Origin: Paenibacillus ihumii | GTDB taxonomy: Bacteria > Bacillota > Bacilli > Paenibacillales > Paenibacillaceae | Direction of reading: 5' to 3' | Assembly (NCBI RefSeq): GCF_001403875.1 | Contig: NZ_LN884299.1 | Coordinates: 1,984,117 to 2,048,116 of the forward strand | DNA length: 64,000 nucleotides | In this document: positions 41,731 through 49,954 of the stretch, one piece after another | Position numbering within the stretch: the first letter of the stretch is position 1 | Layout of the letters: every line of letters starts with the position of its first letter | Notes under the pieces: generated by a model | Told to the model about the DNA's origin: nothing | Database searches by the model: none | Seen by the model: only the letters and a program-made list of their open reading frames with translations | Made by a program: the position numbers and the translations under genes

Positions 41731-41763
41731 GAAAATAGCGGAGCACCTTCGCTATTTTTCTAT
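41731..41763 (+). terminator. Intercistronic hairpin with U-tract between binding protein and permease
   Basis: GAAAATAGCG and CGCTATTTTTC form a 9-10 bp stem followed by T-rich sequence. It would let most transcripts stop after the binding-protein gene, giving an excess of binding protein over permease. Confidence 0.6.
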
Positions 41764-41826
41764 TTTATTTAAGAAACGGGCGACAGCGGGGCAGTTTGTC
41801 TTTTCAATTGGAGGAATGATAGGTTT

Positions 41827-42501
41827 ATGGATTTTTTTGTTGACTTTGGAACGATGTTTTGGGAATACCGCAGTTACTTTCTGACCGGGCTGCAGTATAC
41901 GTTATGGCTCGCAGCGCTCGGTGTATTCTTCGGGTTCATTCTGGGCTTGGTCGTCGCCCTGATTCGAATGTCGCCATGGGGAATCGTGCGCTTTGTCGGC
42001 CATGCTTGGGTGGAATTCCTGCGCGGCACGCCGATGCTAGTGCAGCTGATGATTATCCACTACGGCTTGTCCTACATGTTCGATATCAATTTTGATCCTA
42101 TCGAATCCGGGGCCATTACGCTGTCCATTAACAGCTCGGCTTATTTGGCCGAAATATTCAGGGCGGGCATTCAGGGCGTAGACCGGGGCCAGAGCGAAGC
42201 GGCGCGTTCGCTGGGGATGACGCAGGGGCAGACAATGCGGTTCATTATTATTCCGCAGGCGATCAAAAACGTGCTGCCGGCGATCGGCAACGAGTTCGTG
42301 GTCATCGTTAAGGAATCGTCCATCGTATCTTTTATTGGGGTGACCGAGATGATGTTCCAGGCTGGTGCGGTGCAGGGTATTACATACAACGGCATGCTTC
42401 CGTTCCTGATCGTGGCCGTGATGTATTTTATCGTGACCTTTACGCTTTCCCGCATTTTGGGTCGTTTCGAAAGGAGATTGCAGGCTAGTGATAACCGTTA
42501 A
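41827..42501 (+). CDS. Amino-acid ABC transporter permease
   Basis: A 224-residue HisM/GlnP-type permease with about five membrane helices. The sequence YRSYFLTGLQYTLWLAALG starts the membrane region. FLRGTPMLVQL and the EAA loop EAARSLGMTQGQTMRFIIIPQAIKNVLPAIGNE are diagnostic of polar amino-acid importers. It overlaps the ATPase gene by 14 bases. GGAGG lies about 11-14 bases upstream of the ATG. Confidence 0.94.
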   Translation: MDFFVDFGTMFWEYRSYFLTGLQYTLWLAALGVFFGFILGLVVALIRMSPWGIVRFVGHAWVEFLRGTPMLVQLMIIHYGLSYMFDINFDPIESGAITLSINSSAYLAEIFRAGIQGVDRGQSEAARSLGMTQGQTMRFIIIPQAIKNVLPAIGNEFVVIVKESSIVSFIGVTEMMFQAGAVQGITYNGMLPFLIVAVMYFIVTFTLSRILGRFERRLQASDNR

Positions 42502-43210
42502 GGATTTGCATAAAAAGTTCGGTCAGCTGCATATTTTGAAAGGCATCGATCTGGAGATCAACCGCGGTGAGGTGGTCGTTGTTATCGGGCCCAGCGGATC
42601 GGGAAAAAGTACGTTTCTGCGCTGCCTGAATCGGCTAGAGGAGCCGACGAGCGGTGAAATTAATTTCGAGGGCGAGCTGATTACCGGTAAAAATCATAAT
42701 ATCAACAAAACCCGCGAGAAGATGGGCATGGTGTTCCAGCATTTCAATCTGTTTCCTCATAAGACGGTGCTGGACAACATCATGATGGCTCCGATCCAGG
42801 TGAAAAAGCAGGGCAAGCCGGAGGCCGAGACCAAGGCGCTGGAGCTGCTGCGCAAAGTGGGCCTTGAGGACAAGAGCAAAGCTTACCCGTCCCAATTATC
42901 GGGGGGCCAGAAGCAGCGTATTGCAATAGCACGGGCGCTGGCGATGGAGCCGCATGTGATGCTGTTTGACGAGCCGACGTCCGCGTTAGACCCGGAGATG
43001 GTAGGCGAGGTGCTTGAAGTCATGAAGGAGCTGGCCATGGGCGGTATGACGATGGTGATTGTTACGCATGAGATGGGCTTTGCCCGCGAGGTTGGCGACC
43101 GCATTCTATTTATGGATCAAGGCGTTATTATCGAGCAGGGAACGCCGCAGCAGGTGTTCGGTTCCCCTCAGAACCGGCGTACACAGGATTTTTTAAGCAA
43201 AGTACTATAA
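42488..43210 (+). CDS. Amino-acid ABC transporter ATPase
   Basis: A 240-residue GlnQ/ArtP-type ATPase. Walker A GPSGSGKST, Q-loop VFQHFNLFPHKT, signature LSGGQKQR, Walker B VMLFDEPTSALDPE and switch His in VTHEMGFAREV. GTG start about 11 bases after AAGGAG, inside the end of the permease gene. Last gene of the operon, followed by a terminator. Confidence 0.96.
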   Translation: MITVKDLHKKFGQLHILKGIDLEINRGEVVVVIGPSGSGKSTFLRCLNRLEEPTSGEINFEGELITGKNHNINKTREKMGMVFQHFNLFPHKTVLDNIMMAPIQVKKQGKPEAETKALELLRKVGLEDKSKAYPSQLSGGQKQRIAIARALAMEPHVMLFDEPTSALDPEMVGEVLEVMKELAMGGMTMVIVTHEMGFAREVGDRILFMDQGVIIEQGTPQQVFGSPQNRRTQDFLSKVL

Positions 43211-43239
43211 TTCCAAAATAATATAGTTATTATGTTATC

Positions 43240-43266
43240 GAGCATGGCCCATGGCCGTGCTTTTGT
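43240..43266 (+). terminator. Terminator of the amino-acid ABC operon
   Basis: AGCATGGCC (43241-43249) and GGCCGTGCT (43253-43261) form a stem with one wobble pair, followed by TTTT. Confidence 0.7.
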
Positions 43267-43390
43267 GCTTTTGTGCGTTCTTAGCTAAAAATTTAATTTT
43301 TTGTCATGGTTGGCGAATTGATATTTTCTTGATAATAGCTGGTTCGTTTACCATTGGAAACAATTGCATGCTCCATAGGTTACAAAATTG

Positions 43391-43399
43391 TGATATATT
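43391..43399 (+). promoter_or_regulatory. Extended -10 promoter of the riboswitch-controlled wall gene
   Basis: TG-N-TATATT (43391-43399) just before the aptamer; no good -35 is seen. The context ATTGTGATATATT is identical to the promoter at 57033-57045. Confidence 0.5.
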
Positions 43400-43404
43400 C
43401 ATTA

Positions 43405-43561
43405 CGGCCGAAACTCTGCGATAGCAGGTGCGGGGGACGATTTATGCAAGCATTGGCGTTAAAGTTCGCACAGGGCTGCTTGCTAGGGGTGAAGCGCATG
43501 GATTTAAATCTGCGCCGGGAGCTATCCTTTTTCCCGAATCCGACAACTAACTCCGCAGGCA
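43405..43561 (+). ncRNA. c-di-AMP riboswitch (ydaO/yuaA class)
   Basis: The leader before the LysM/3D gene carries the conserved parts of the ydaO aptamer in order: GGCCGAAACTCTGCG and GCGGGGGAC at the 5' side, AGGGGTGAAGC in the middle, then GGGAGCTATCC, and the diagnostic 3' block CCCGAATCCGACAACTAACT followed by CCGCAGGC. In this class c-di-AMP binding usually turns off wall-hydrolase and osmolyte genes. The ribosome site AAAGGAGG starts only a few bases after the aptamer, so translational control is possible. An open frame across it (43354-43566) is not considered a gene. Confidence 0.9.
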
Positions 43562-43578
43562 CTTAAAGGAGGAACAGC

Positions 43579-44253
43579 ATGTTAAAACAGCTTAGAAGCC
43601 GTAAATGGAGCAGAAGTATCAAGGTGGCGGTGATTGCAGCAGGAATAACAGGCGCACTGAGCGTCATGCCAGCTTATGCCGATTCAGTACATAAAGCGAA
43701 GGATGGAGATACCTTCTTCCTTCTAGCTAAACAGTACGGAGTCAACTTGGACAAGCTTATGCAAACGAATCCGAGCATTGAAGCAACGAATATCTACGAG
43801 GGACTGAGCATAACGATTCCCGGCCAAGGTGTGCAGGCCATGTCTGCTCCAGCGAGCGAGGTACAGGCGCTATCGACGCTTAAAGTGCTTTCATCGGAAC
43901 GGGTCGTGAAGGCCTGGGGGAAGTCGTTTAATTACAAATCTACGATCGACGTCAAAGCAACCGCCTACTCCGCAGCGGCCAGCGAGAATGGAAAGTGGGG
44001 GGCCGTCGATTACTACGGCAATCCCCTGAAGCTTGGAACCATCGCCGTTGATCCTAAGGTAATCCCGATGGGAACAAAGGTGCTGGTGACCGGACACAGC
44101 CATCCTGATTTGCCGAAAAATGCGTTCGTTGCGACGGCAACCGATCAAGGCAGCGCAATCCAAGGCAACCGCATTGATATTTTCATTCCGGCGAGTCCGC
44201 AGAAGGTTAGCCAGTTCGGGTTTCAGGATTTGAAGCTGTATGTCATAGATTAA
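43579..44253 (+). CDS. LysM and 3D-domain cell-wall protein (YocH-like)
   Basis: A 224-residue secreted protein. Signal peptide residues 1-35 ending SVMPAYA. A LysM peptidoglycan-binding domain at about 36-82 (VHKAKDGDTFFLLAKQYGVNLDKLMQTNPSI) and a C-terminal 3D domain at about 125-224 with Asp residues in AVDPKVIPMG, ATDQGSAIQG and NRIDIF. Homologues (YocH, Rpf/Sps type) are wall muralytic enzymes. Expression is controlled by the c-di-AMP riboswitch upstream. ATG after AAAGGAGG. Confidence 0.92.
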   Translation: MLKQLRSRKWSRSIKVAVIAAGITGALSVMPAYADSVHKAKDGDTFFLLAKQYGVNLDKLMQTNPSIEATNIYEGLSITIPGQGVQAMSAPASEVQALSTLKVLSSERVVKAWGKSFNYKSTIDVKATAYSAAASENGKWGAVDYYGNPLKLGTIAVDPKVIPMGTKVLVTGHSHPDLPKNAFVATATDQGSAIQGNRIDIFIPASPQKVSQFGFQDLKLYVID

Positions 44254-44264
44254 TAAATACACAA

Positions 44265-44303
44265 TGGCCGGCTGATGTGGCAGGGAGACATCGGCCGGCT
44301 TTT
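44265..44303 (+). terminator. Terminator after the LysM/3D gene
   Basis: GCCGGCTGATGT and ACATCGGCCGGC form a long stem followed by TTTT. Confidence 0.8.
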
Positions 44304-44412
44304 GGTTTGCTGATCGACTCCTAAATTGATGATTTAGTAAAAAAGCGGCACCAACCTAGTCATCCTTCCGTATAGATAAGGGAAGTATTCACAAGGGAGA
44401 GAGGCTGCTCAC

Positions 44413-45513
44413 ATGAAGCGGATTGGAATCATAATTGCGGTGATAGGCATTCTAATTATGGCAGCCCTCACGCTGCTTGGCGGATGGGGGAAGTACATTT
44501 TAATTCTGTTAACGTTATTTCTTATGCTTTATTCGGCTCTTTTGATTCATGAGCTGGGTCATCTTGTTATCGGTCGATGGCTTGGATATTCGTTTCGCTT
44601 TTTGATTATCGGCCCGGTGCGTTTCACTAAGGAAAAGGGCAAGCTGACCATCGCTTTGAATTCTTCAAGCAACTGGGGGCAGTGCGCTATGCAGGTGAAG
44701 TTTAGTGAATATGAAACGGATCGCCATAGGCTTGTTTGGTATTTGGCAGGCGGAAGCCTGGCTAATTTGGCGATCGTGGTGACGGGGTGCGCTTTGTATG
44801 CAGCGACTGGCAGTATGCCGTGGTTATTGCTTGTGTTGTTTCACTTTGCTTTTGGCCTTGTGGCGATTGTTCCCTTGAAGGCGGAGGGCGGAGCTTATAG
44901 CGATGGACTTGGCATTCGGTTACTGCGGCGAAATGGTCGTTCCGGCAGACTGTTTTACGCTTTGTTTAAGCTCTCACACAAGTACGCATTTGCGGCGGAT
45001 AAGGAGGGGATTGATCGCCATCCGCAGGGGATTTTCATCGAGCTGGAGGAGGAACTGCATAGGGAAGCGCGGCTTCAGTGCAATGATCGTTATGAACTCG
45101 ACATGATCATGAATTTGCTCTATTTCGTCGCTGCATGGCAGACAATGAATGAAAGGTTTCAAAAAACCGTTGAACTGCTGCAGCCATGGATCGAGCAAGA
45201 CCGTTTAACGGGTGCAATGAAACAGGAGCTTCTTTTATCATACTCGTTTGCCAAGCTGGCAACAGGTGGAGATATCGGGACCGTGCCGGATAAAACGACA
45301 GTTCGCCATCCTGCCATGCTGACCATCCTCACCCCTAAAATCGAAGCGCTTCGTTACTGCCGCAAAGGGAATGCGGAGCAGGCGATCGCTGTATTGCAGC
45401 ACGCCAAGAACGGTATTCTCACAAACAAACCATATTTGCTTGGAAAAGCAGCGGATGCAGCGTTGTTGGACAAATATATTCAAATTATGCGTAATCATGC
45501 TGCAAGCCGGTAG
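44413..45513 (+). CDS. M50-type membrane zinc metalloprotease with long C-terminal extension
   Basis: A 366-residue membrane protein. HELGH (His46, Glu47, His50) in the second hydrophobic segment is the zinc and catalytic motif, and Asp164 in AYSDG is the likely third ligand. Four or so membrane segments occupy residues 1-160 (GGSLANLAIVVTG and PWLLLVLFHFAFGLVAIV are typical). There is no PDZ domain. The last about 200 residues are soluble and helical. The substrate is unknown; M50 enzymes cut membrane-bound anti-sigma factors or peptide precursors, and neither lies adjacent. Convergent with the deacetylase, stop codons 10 bases apart. Confidence 0.78.
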   Translation: MKRIGIIIAVIGILIMAALTLLGGWGKYILILLTLFLMLYSALLIHELGHLVIGRWLGYSFRFLIIGPVRFTKEKGKLTIALNSSSNWGQCAMQVKFSEYETDRHRLVWYLAGGSLANLAIVVTGCALYAATGSMPWLLLVLFHFAFGLVAIVPLKAEGGAYSDGLGIRLLRRNGRSGRLFYALFKLSHKYAFAADKEGIDRHPQGIFIELEEELHREARLQCNDRYELDMIMNLLYFVAAWQTMNERFQKTVELLQPWIEQDRLTGAMKQELLLSYSFAKLATGGDIGTVPDKTTVRHPAMLTILTPKIEALRYCRKGNAEQAIAVLQHAKNGILTNKPYLLGKAADAALLDKYIQIMRNHAASR

Positions 45514-45550
45514 CAACAATAATTATTTGCTCGGCTTGCCGGCTTGCAGC
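45499..45550. terminator. Inverted repeat spanning the two convergent stop codons
   Basis: GCTGCAAGCCGG (45499-45510) and CCGGCTTGCAGC (45539-45550) are perfect 12-bp arms, each inside the last codons of one gene. The structure could serve as a shared hairpin terminator. Confidence 0.5.
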
Positions 45551-46338
45551 AGTTCGGGAACGGTGACGAATTGATATCCTCGCTTTTTCAGTGACAGGAT
45601 AATTTCGGGGAGCGCTTTAATTGTTCCTGTCAAATCAGAGCCATGGCCTCCACCGGCATGTTGAAGCACGATGGAGCCTGGGCCGACAGACTTTAATATA
45701 TTTTGTTTGACTTTATCCTTATTTAATCCTTTCCAGTCTAGTGAATCCACATTCCAGTTGATAATGCGATACCCTTCCTTTTTAGCCCACTTTAGCTGGG
45801 CTTCATTTATTTCCCCATAAGGTGGCCGTATGTAACGAGGCTTGATGCCGATCGTTTGGTAGATGATCCTTTCTGTTTGTAGAATCTCGCGTTGGAACTC
45901 GTTTACGGACTTATTTTTGAATAGGGGATGAGAGTAAGAGTGGTTTCCGATTTGATGGCCTTCGCGATATATCCGTTTCAAAAGATCGGGATGTTTCTCC
46001 ACTCGGTGTCCAACGACGAAAAATGTCGCTTTTATCCCATGTATTTTTAATATGTCCAGCACTTGAGGCGTAAATCGCGGATCAGGAACATCATCGAAGG
46101 TGAGAGCAATCTGTTTGACGCGCGGACCGCTGAATTTGAAGGTTTCCGAATATTTACGCCGCAGCTCGCCAAGAGATGGAGGGTTGCTTGACTTTGTTTC
46201 TGTTGTGATGCTTGTGAATCGGACTGCTTTTGCCGCGCTACTTAAGAGCATATTGAAATTCACCGCTTCAACAGCTTGTCCGCTTAACAAGGAAGCGAGA
46301 AGGGTGAGCGTAAAGGCGGCATGGACCAGATTCAACAT
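45523..46338 (-). CDS. Polysaccharide deacetylase (NodB domain)
   Basis: A 271-residue secreted or anchored deacetylase. An N-terminal hydrophobic signal (AAFTLTLLASLLSGQAVEA) is followed by the NodB domain with LTFDDVPD (catalytic and metal Asp), GNHSYSHP (metal His pair), RPPYGE and IVLQHAGG. The second Asp of TFDDGP is kept, but the Gly is Val, a known minor variant. It acts on chitin-like, peptidoglycan or exopolysaccharide N-acetyl groups; which one is not clear. AAGGAG is about 11 bases upstream of the ATG. Confidence 0.88.
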   Translation of the reverse strand: MLNLVHAAFTLTLLASLLSGQAVEAVNFNMLLSSAAKAVRFTSITTETKSSNPPSLGELRRKYSETFKFSGPRVKQIALTFDDVPDPRFTPQVLDILKIHGIKATFFVVGHRVEKHPDLLKRIYREGHQIGNHSYSHPLFKNKSVNEFQREILQTERIIYQTIGIKPRYIRPPYGEINEAQLKWAKKEGYRIINWNVDSLDWKGLNKDKVKQNILKSVGPGSIVLQHAGGGHGSDLTGTIKALPEIILSLKKRGYQFVTVPELLQAGKPSK

Positions 46339-46423
46339 GGGATAACCATCTCCTTTGACCTTATGGTGTATTTAATGGTATGCCCACTCCATGCGCAGAT
46401 TATGAAAGCTAATTTTTAATGTA

Positions 46424-46441
46424 TTGTGATAATAATCACAG
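46424..46441. promoter_or_regulatory. FNR/Rex-type palindrome upstream of pyrK
   Basis: TTGTGATAATAATCACAG fits TTGTGA-N6-TCACAA with one mismatch. It lies directly before a TTGACA box (46444-46449), paired with a weak TTAAAT -10 (46466-46471, spacer 16) that reads toward pyrK. It is in the divergent region with the deacetylase gene. Confidence 0.55.
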
Positions 46442-46525
46442 ACTTGACAGCTTAAAAATAGCATCTTAAATGAAGCGAGAAAGTGAGGTTTATTGTTAAA
46501 TCATCAAACTGGAGAGGTGAGGGAC

Positions 46526-47221
46526 ATGGCAGAGGTGATAGCCAATATCGAAGTGGCCCCTGGAATATTCAGGATACAGGCTTCTGGCAGTTATCCTGGC
46601 AGAATGGGGCAGTTCTATATGGTTCGGGCGTGGGACAACTATCCGTTGCTCTCCAGGCCGCTCAGTATTTTTAACCGTACGGAAGGAAAAATTGAATTTC
46701 TTTATCATGTCGCAGGTGAAGGAACGGAACGCTTTAGCCTTTTGAAGCCCGGAGATGAGCTCCATCTGGAAGGACCATTCGGCAACGGCTTTCCCGAGGC
46801 AGAAGGCAGAATAGCTCTCGTTGGCGGCGGCATCGGCATTGCTCCGTTGTTTTACGCTCTTGGAGCGTATCGTCAGGCAGACGTATATCTGGGGTTTAGC
46901 AGAGAGCCATATTTGGTCGAAGAATTTAAGGCGGCGACAAGCGGAAAGGTCGTTGTCAATGTTGGGGGCATTATTCTAGACGAGGTGAATTTCTGTGTCT
47001 ATGACCATATCGTAGCCTGTGGCCCCGAGCCCATGCTCCAGGCCGTTCAGCGCAAGAAGCTGGAGTCGGCTAGCCAGGCCAATGTGTATGTCTCGCTGGA
47101 AAACCGCATGGCCTGCGGTATTGGCGCCTGCCTTGTATGCAGTGTCAAATGCATCGATCAACGGCGGAAAGCCTGCAGTGATGGACCAGTCTTTCTTGCC
47201 GAGGAGGTGGTGTTCGGATGA
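46526..47221 (+). CDS. pyrK: Dihydroorotate dehydrogenase B, electron-transfer subunit
   Basis: Passes electrons from PyrD to NAD+ through FAD and a [2Fe-2S] cluster. The 231-residue protein has the FAD/NAD ferredoxin-reductase fold (LLSRPLSIFNR, then ALVGGGIGIAPLFYAL) and the C-terminal cluster site ACGIGACLVCSVKC followed by KACSDGPVF. A TTG at 46493 could extend it, but ATG 46526 follows GGTGAGGG at good spacing. ATGA overlap with pyrD. The pair lies outside any larger pyr operon in this window. Confidence 0.93.
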   Translation: MAEVIANIEVAPGIFRIQASGSYPGRMGQFYMVRAWDNYPLLSRPLSIFNRTEGKIEFLYHVAGEGTERFSLLKPGDELHLEGPFGNGFPEAEGRIALVGGGIGIAPLFYALGAYRQADVYLGFSREPYLVEEFKAATSGKVVVNVGGIILDEVNFCVYDHIVACGPEPMLQAVQRKKLESASQANVYVSLENRMACGIGACLVCSVKCIDQRRKACSDGPVFLAEEVVFG

Positions 47222-48150
47222 TCAATACGACATGTATGATCGCAGGCATTACATTTAAGAATCCGGTTGTTATGGCCTCGGGCACATTTGGATTTGGCCA
47301 GGAGTACAGCAAGCTGTACGACATTAATCAGCTTGGCGGCATATCCGGCAAAGGACTGACTCTGTATCCGAAGGATGGGAACGACGGAATTCGGGTATAT
47401 GAGACACCCTCAGGCATGATGAATAGCGTTGGACTTGAAAATCCAGGGGTAGAGGCGTTTTTGCGAGACGAATGCCCTCGGTGGGAGAAGCTGGATCTCG
47501 TACGCATTGCGAATTTGGGCGGCAATACAATAGAAGATTATGTTGAAGGGGCTAGATTGATTGATGAGGACAACCGTCTGCGCGAACGGCGGGGAGCCAA
47601 GGCGGTAGATATGATCGAGCTGAACATTTCCTGTCCAAACGTTAAAGCCGGCGGATTGGCCTATGGCATCAAGACGGAGGTAGCCCGCGAGGTCGTCCGG
47701 GAAATCCGCCGGTCAACGACGCTGCCGTTGATGGTCAAGCTGTCGCCGAATGCGGAGGATCTTGTAGGGATGGCCGCGATGTGCGAGATGGAGGGGGCTG
47801 ATGCGGTGTCGCTCGTTAATACATTTTCAGCGATGAAAATTGATATTTATCAACGGCGGAGTGTGTTTGACAACTTGTACGCCGGCCTGTCGGGACCTGC
47901 CATCAAGCCGATCGCGCTGCGCATGGTTCATCAGGTGAGCAAGGCTGTCTCCATTCCGGTGATGGGGATGGGGGGAATACGAGGCGCCGAGGATATCGTC
48001 GAGTACGTGATGGCCGGCGCGACGGCTGTTCAGGTAGGCACGCATAACTTCGTGGATTTGCGGGCAGGGAAGCAGCTGGTTGATGAGCTGCGAACCTTCA
48101 TGGAGCAGGAGAAGATCGGCTCGCTGGATGAAATAAGGGGGATCGTATAG
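47218..48150 (+). CDS. pyrD: Dihydroorotate dehydrogenase B, catalytic subunit
   Basis: Oxidises dihydroorotate to orotate with FMN, step four of pyrimidine synthesis. The 310-residue protein shows the ASGTFGFGQEYSKLYD start, NSVGLENPGVE, the active-site Cys in ELNISCPNVK, VKLSPNAEDLV and the FMN phosphate site VMGMGGIRGAEDIVEYVMAGATAVQVGT. It overlaps pyrK by 4 bases and is immediately followed, with no gap, by the LpdD-like gene. Confidence 0.95.
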   Translation: MINTTCMIAGITFKNPVVMASGTFGFGQEYSKLYDINQLGGISGKGLTLYPKDGNDGIRVYETPSGMMNSVGLENPGVEAFLRDECPRWEKLDLVRIANLGGNTIEDYVEGARLIDEDNRLRERRGAKAVDMIELNISCPNVKAGGLAYGIKTEVAREVVREIRRSTTLPLMVKLSPNAEDLVGMAAMCEMEGADAVSLVNTFSAMKIDIYQRRSVFDNLYAGLSGPAIKPIALRMVHQVSKAVSIPVMGMGGIRGAEDIVEYVMAGATAVQVGTHNFVDLRAGKQLVDELRTFMEQEKIGSLDEIRGIV

Positions 48151-48483
48151 ATGGGGCGCTTTGCGGATCTGTCGCTGCAGGAAATCGTCCTGGGCCGGGA
48201 TGTGCTGCTTCTCGTGTCCGGCGGCGAGCGGCATATCGGCGCCTCCTCCACGGCTTATTGGGTGGATGGGCAAGTGCGGGTGCATACCTGTGCCGTTCCG
48301 GGGCATAAGGAGCATTTATTAAGCGAAGCGCTGGCGCTGCGGGCCGCCGCAGCGCTTGAACGGACAGTCACGCTCATCATGGGAATTCATTATGAGCAGC
48401 TCGGCCGGGATGAAATCGGGGCCGTTTCCTTGAAGGCTGCGGCGCTGGTGGACGATTATTTGACTCGGGCGGCGCACGGTTAA
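48151..48483 (+). CDS. Small protein resembling LpdD-like prenylated-flavin chaperones
   Basis: A 110-residue protein beginning on the base after the pyrD stop codon. The core LLLVSGGERHIGASSTAYWVDG matches the GGxxHIGA pattern of LpdD-like proteins, which assist prenylated-FMN-dependent decarboxylases. The tail is an Ala/Leu-rich helix. No UbiD/UbiX-type decarboxylase is nearby. Since PyrD is an FMN enzyme, a flavin-related role with PyrKD is possible but is inference. The family assignment is from memory of the motif only. Confidence 0.55.
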   Translation: MGRFADLSLQEIVLGRDVLLLVSGGERHIGASSTAYWVDGQVRVHTCAVPGHKEHLLSEALALRAAAALERTVTLIMGIHYEQLGRDEIGAVSLKAAALVDDYLTRAAHG

Positions 48484-48492
48484 GAAGGTTTG

Positions 48493-48550
48493 AAAGAGCA
48501 GCCCACCAGGTTAATAAATAGAGCAGGCCTTCCAGCGCTGCTCTTTTTCG
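48493..48550 (+). terminator. Terminator after the pyrKD cluster with two possible 5' arms
   Basis: GCTGCTCTTT (48537-48546, followed by TT) can pair with the near arm AGAGCAG (48520-48526) or with the distant AAAGAGCAGC (48493-48502, 10 bp perfect). The two folds exclude each other. Confidence 0.6.
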
Positions 48551-48637
48551 TCCTGCACATTGATTCCTGAGGGAAGTAAGCTGTAACATGGATAACATGA
48601 GCTTATTGCTGGATAGCATGGATGGAGGAATGGACTG

Positions 48638-49912
48638 ATGTTAAGGAAGAAGAGCGAAGAAGATAAATTCCGGCGCAATGCGCTTAATGTTCCCGAGGCG
48701 CAGGCCAGAGTATTGGCCTGTGCCCGTCCCGGCGAAATGGAGCTGGTTCCCATACTGGAGGCAGCAGGTCGTATTCTCGCCCGCGATGTGAATGCCCCGC
48801 ATCCGTTTCCTCATTTTCGCCGCTCAGGGATGGACGGCTATGCCATACATAGCTTGGATACGAAAGGCTGCGATAGTGACCGGCCTGTCCAATTAGAGGT
48901 CGTTGACGATATTCCCTGCGGCAGCCTACCATCGGCCGAGGTGGAACGGGGCATGGCTGCGCGCATCATGACCGGGGCTAAGGTGCCGGATGAGGCTGAT
49001 TCCGTCATTATGCTGGAAATGACCGAAGCCTTTGAGCAGGAGGGCAGACGGTATATACGCATCAAACGGGAGGTAGAGGCCGGCAGGAATATCACTCCGG
49101 CCGGATTCGAGCTGGCCGCGGGGGAGCTGTTCATGGAGAAGGGTCGGCGAATCGGCGCCGGAGAACTGTCGGTGCTCGCTACATTCGGCATCCATCAGGT
49201 GCCGGTGGCCAGGAAGCCGAGAGTAGCCATCTTCTCGACCGGCTCCGAGCTGCTCGCCATTGATGCGCCCCTTCAGGACGGCAGAATCCGCAACAGCAAC
49301 ACCTACATGCTCGTTCAGCAAGTACGTGAAGCAGGCGGGGAGCCATATATGCTTGAGGCCATCGAGGATGATTTGCAGAAGGCGAGGCAGCGTGTGGAGA
49401 AGGCCTTTGCCGAGTATGATATCGTCATCACGACCGGAGGCGTGTCCGTCGGTGATTATGATATCATGGCCGAGCTGGTTCGCGAAGAGTCGCTCGAATT
49501 GCTGTTCAATAAGGTGACGATGCGTCCGGGGAGTGTCACGACAGCAGCCGTTAAAGAGGGCAAGCTGCTGTTTGCCCTCTCCGGTAATCCGGGGGCCTGT
49601 TTTGTTGGCTGCGAGCTGTTCGTCCGTCCATTTATCGGCACGATGCTGGGGCTGCAGGAGCCATTCCTGCCCCGAGCTCAAGCGGTGCTGGGCAGGACGT
49701 ATGCCAAAGTCAATAACTATACCCGGTTCGTTCGGGGCAGCCTGGCGTTTGAGGATGGGCGGCTCGTGGCTTATCCTGCCGCACTGGATGAATCCAGCGT
49801 CATGATTACGATTAAAGACAGCGATGTTCTTATCGTGATCCCCCCGACAAATGCGGGCGTAAAGGCCGGAGAGCTGGTTGATGTTCTTCTTCTGCCCGGA
49901 TGCAGGCTCTAG
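48638..49912 (+). CDS. moeA: Molybdopterin molybdenumtransferase
   Basis: Inserts molybdate into adenylylated molybdopterin. The 424-residue protein shows RSGMDGYAI, ARIMTGAKVPDEADSVIMLE, the MoCF-domain segments VAIFSTGSELL and ITTGGVSVGDYD, and LFALSGNPGACFVGCELFVRPF. The C-terminal domain IV is present. GGAGGAATG lies 8-10 bases before the ATG. It is followed 42 bases later by mobB. Confidence 0.94.
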   Translation: MLRKKSEEDKFRRNALNVPEAQARVLACARPGEMELVPILEAAGRILARDVNAPHPFPHFRRSGMDGYAIHSLDTKGCDSDRPVQLEVVDDIPCGSLPSAEVERGMAARIMTGAKVPDEADSVIMLEMTEAFEQEGRRYIRIKREVEAGRNITPAGFELAAGELFMEKGRRIGAGELSVLATFGIHQVPVARKPRVAIFSTGSELLAIDAPLQDGRIRNSNTYMLVQQVREAGGEPYMLEAIEDDLQKARQRVEKAFAEYDIVITTGGVSVGDYDIMAELVREESLELLFNKVTMRPGSVTTAAVKEGKLLFALSGNPGACFVGCELFVRPFIGTMLGLQEPFLPRAQAVLGRTYAKVNNYTRFVRGSLAFEDGRLVAYPAALDESSVMITIKDSDVLIVIPPTNAGVKAGELVDVLLLPGCRL

Positions 49913-49954
49913 CTGGGCTTACTTTGGATTTTTCCTGAGAGGGGAGAGGATACC

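Noticed and set aside
43354..43566. 70-codon open frame on the plus strand
   Set aside because: It coincides with the c-di-AMP riboswitch; the conserved bases are those of the RNA, and there is no ribosome site.
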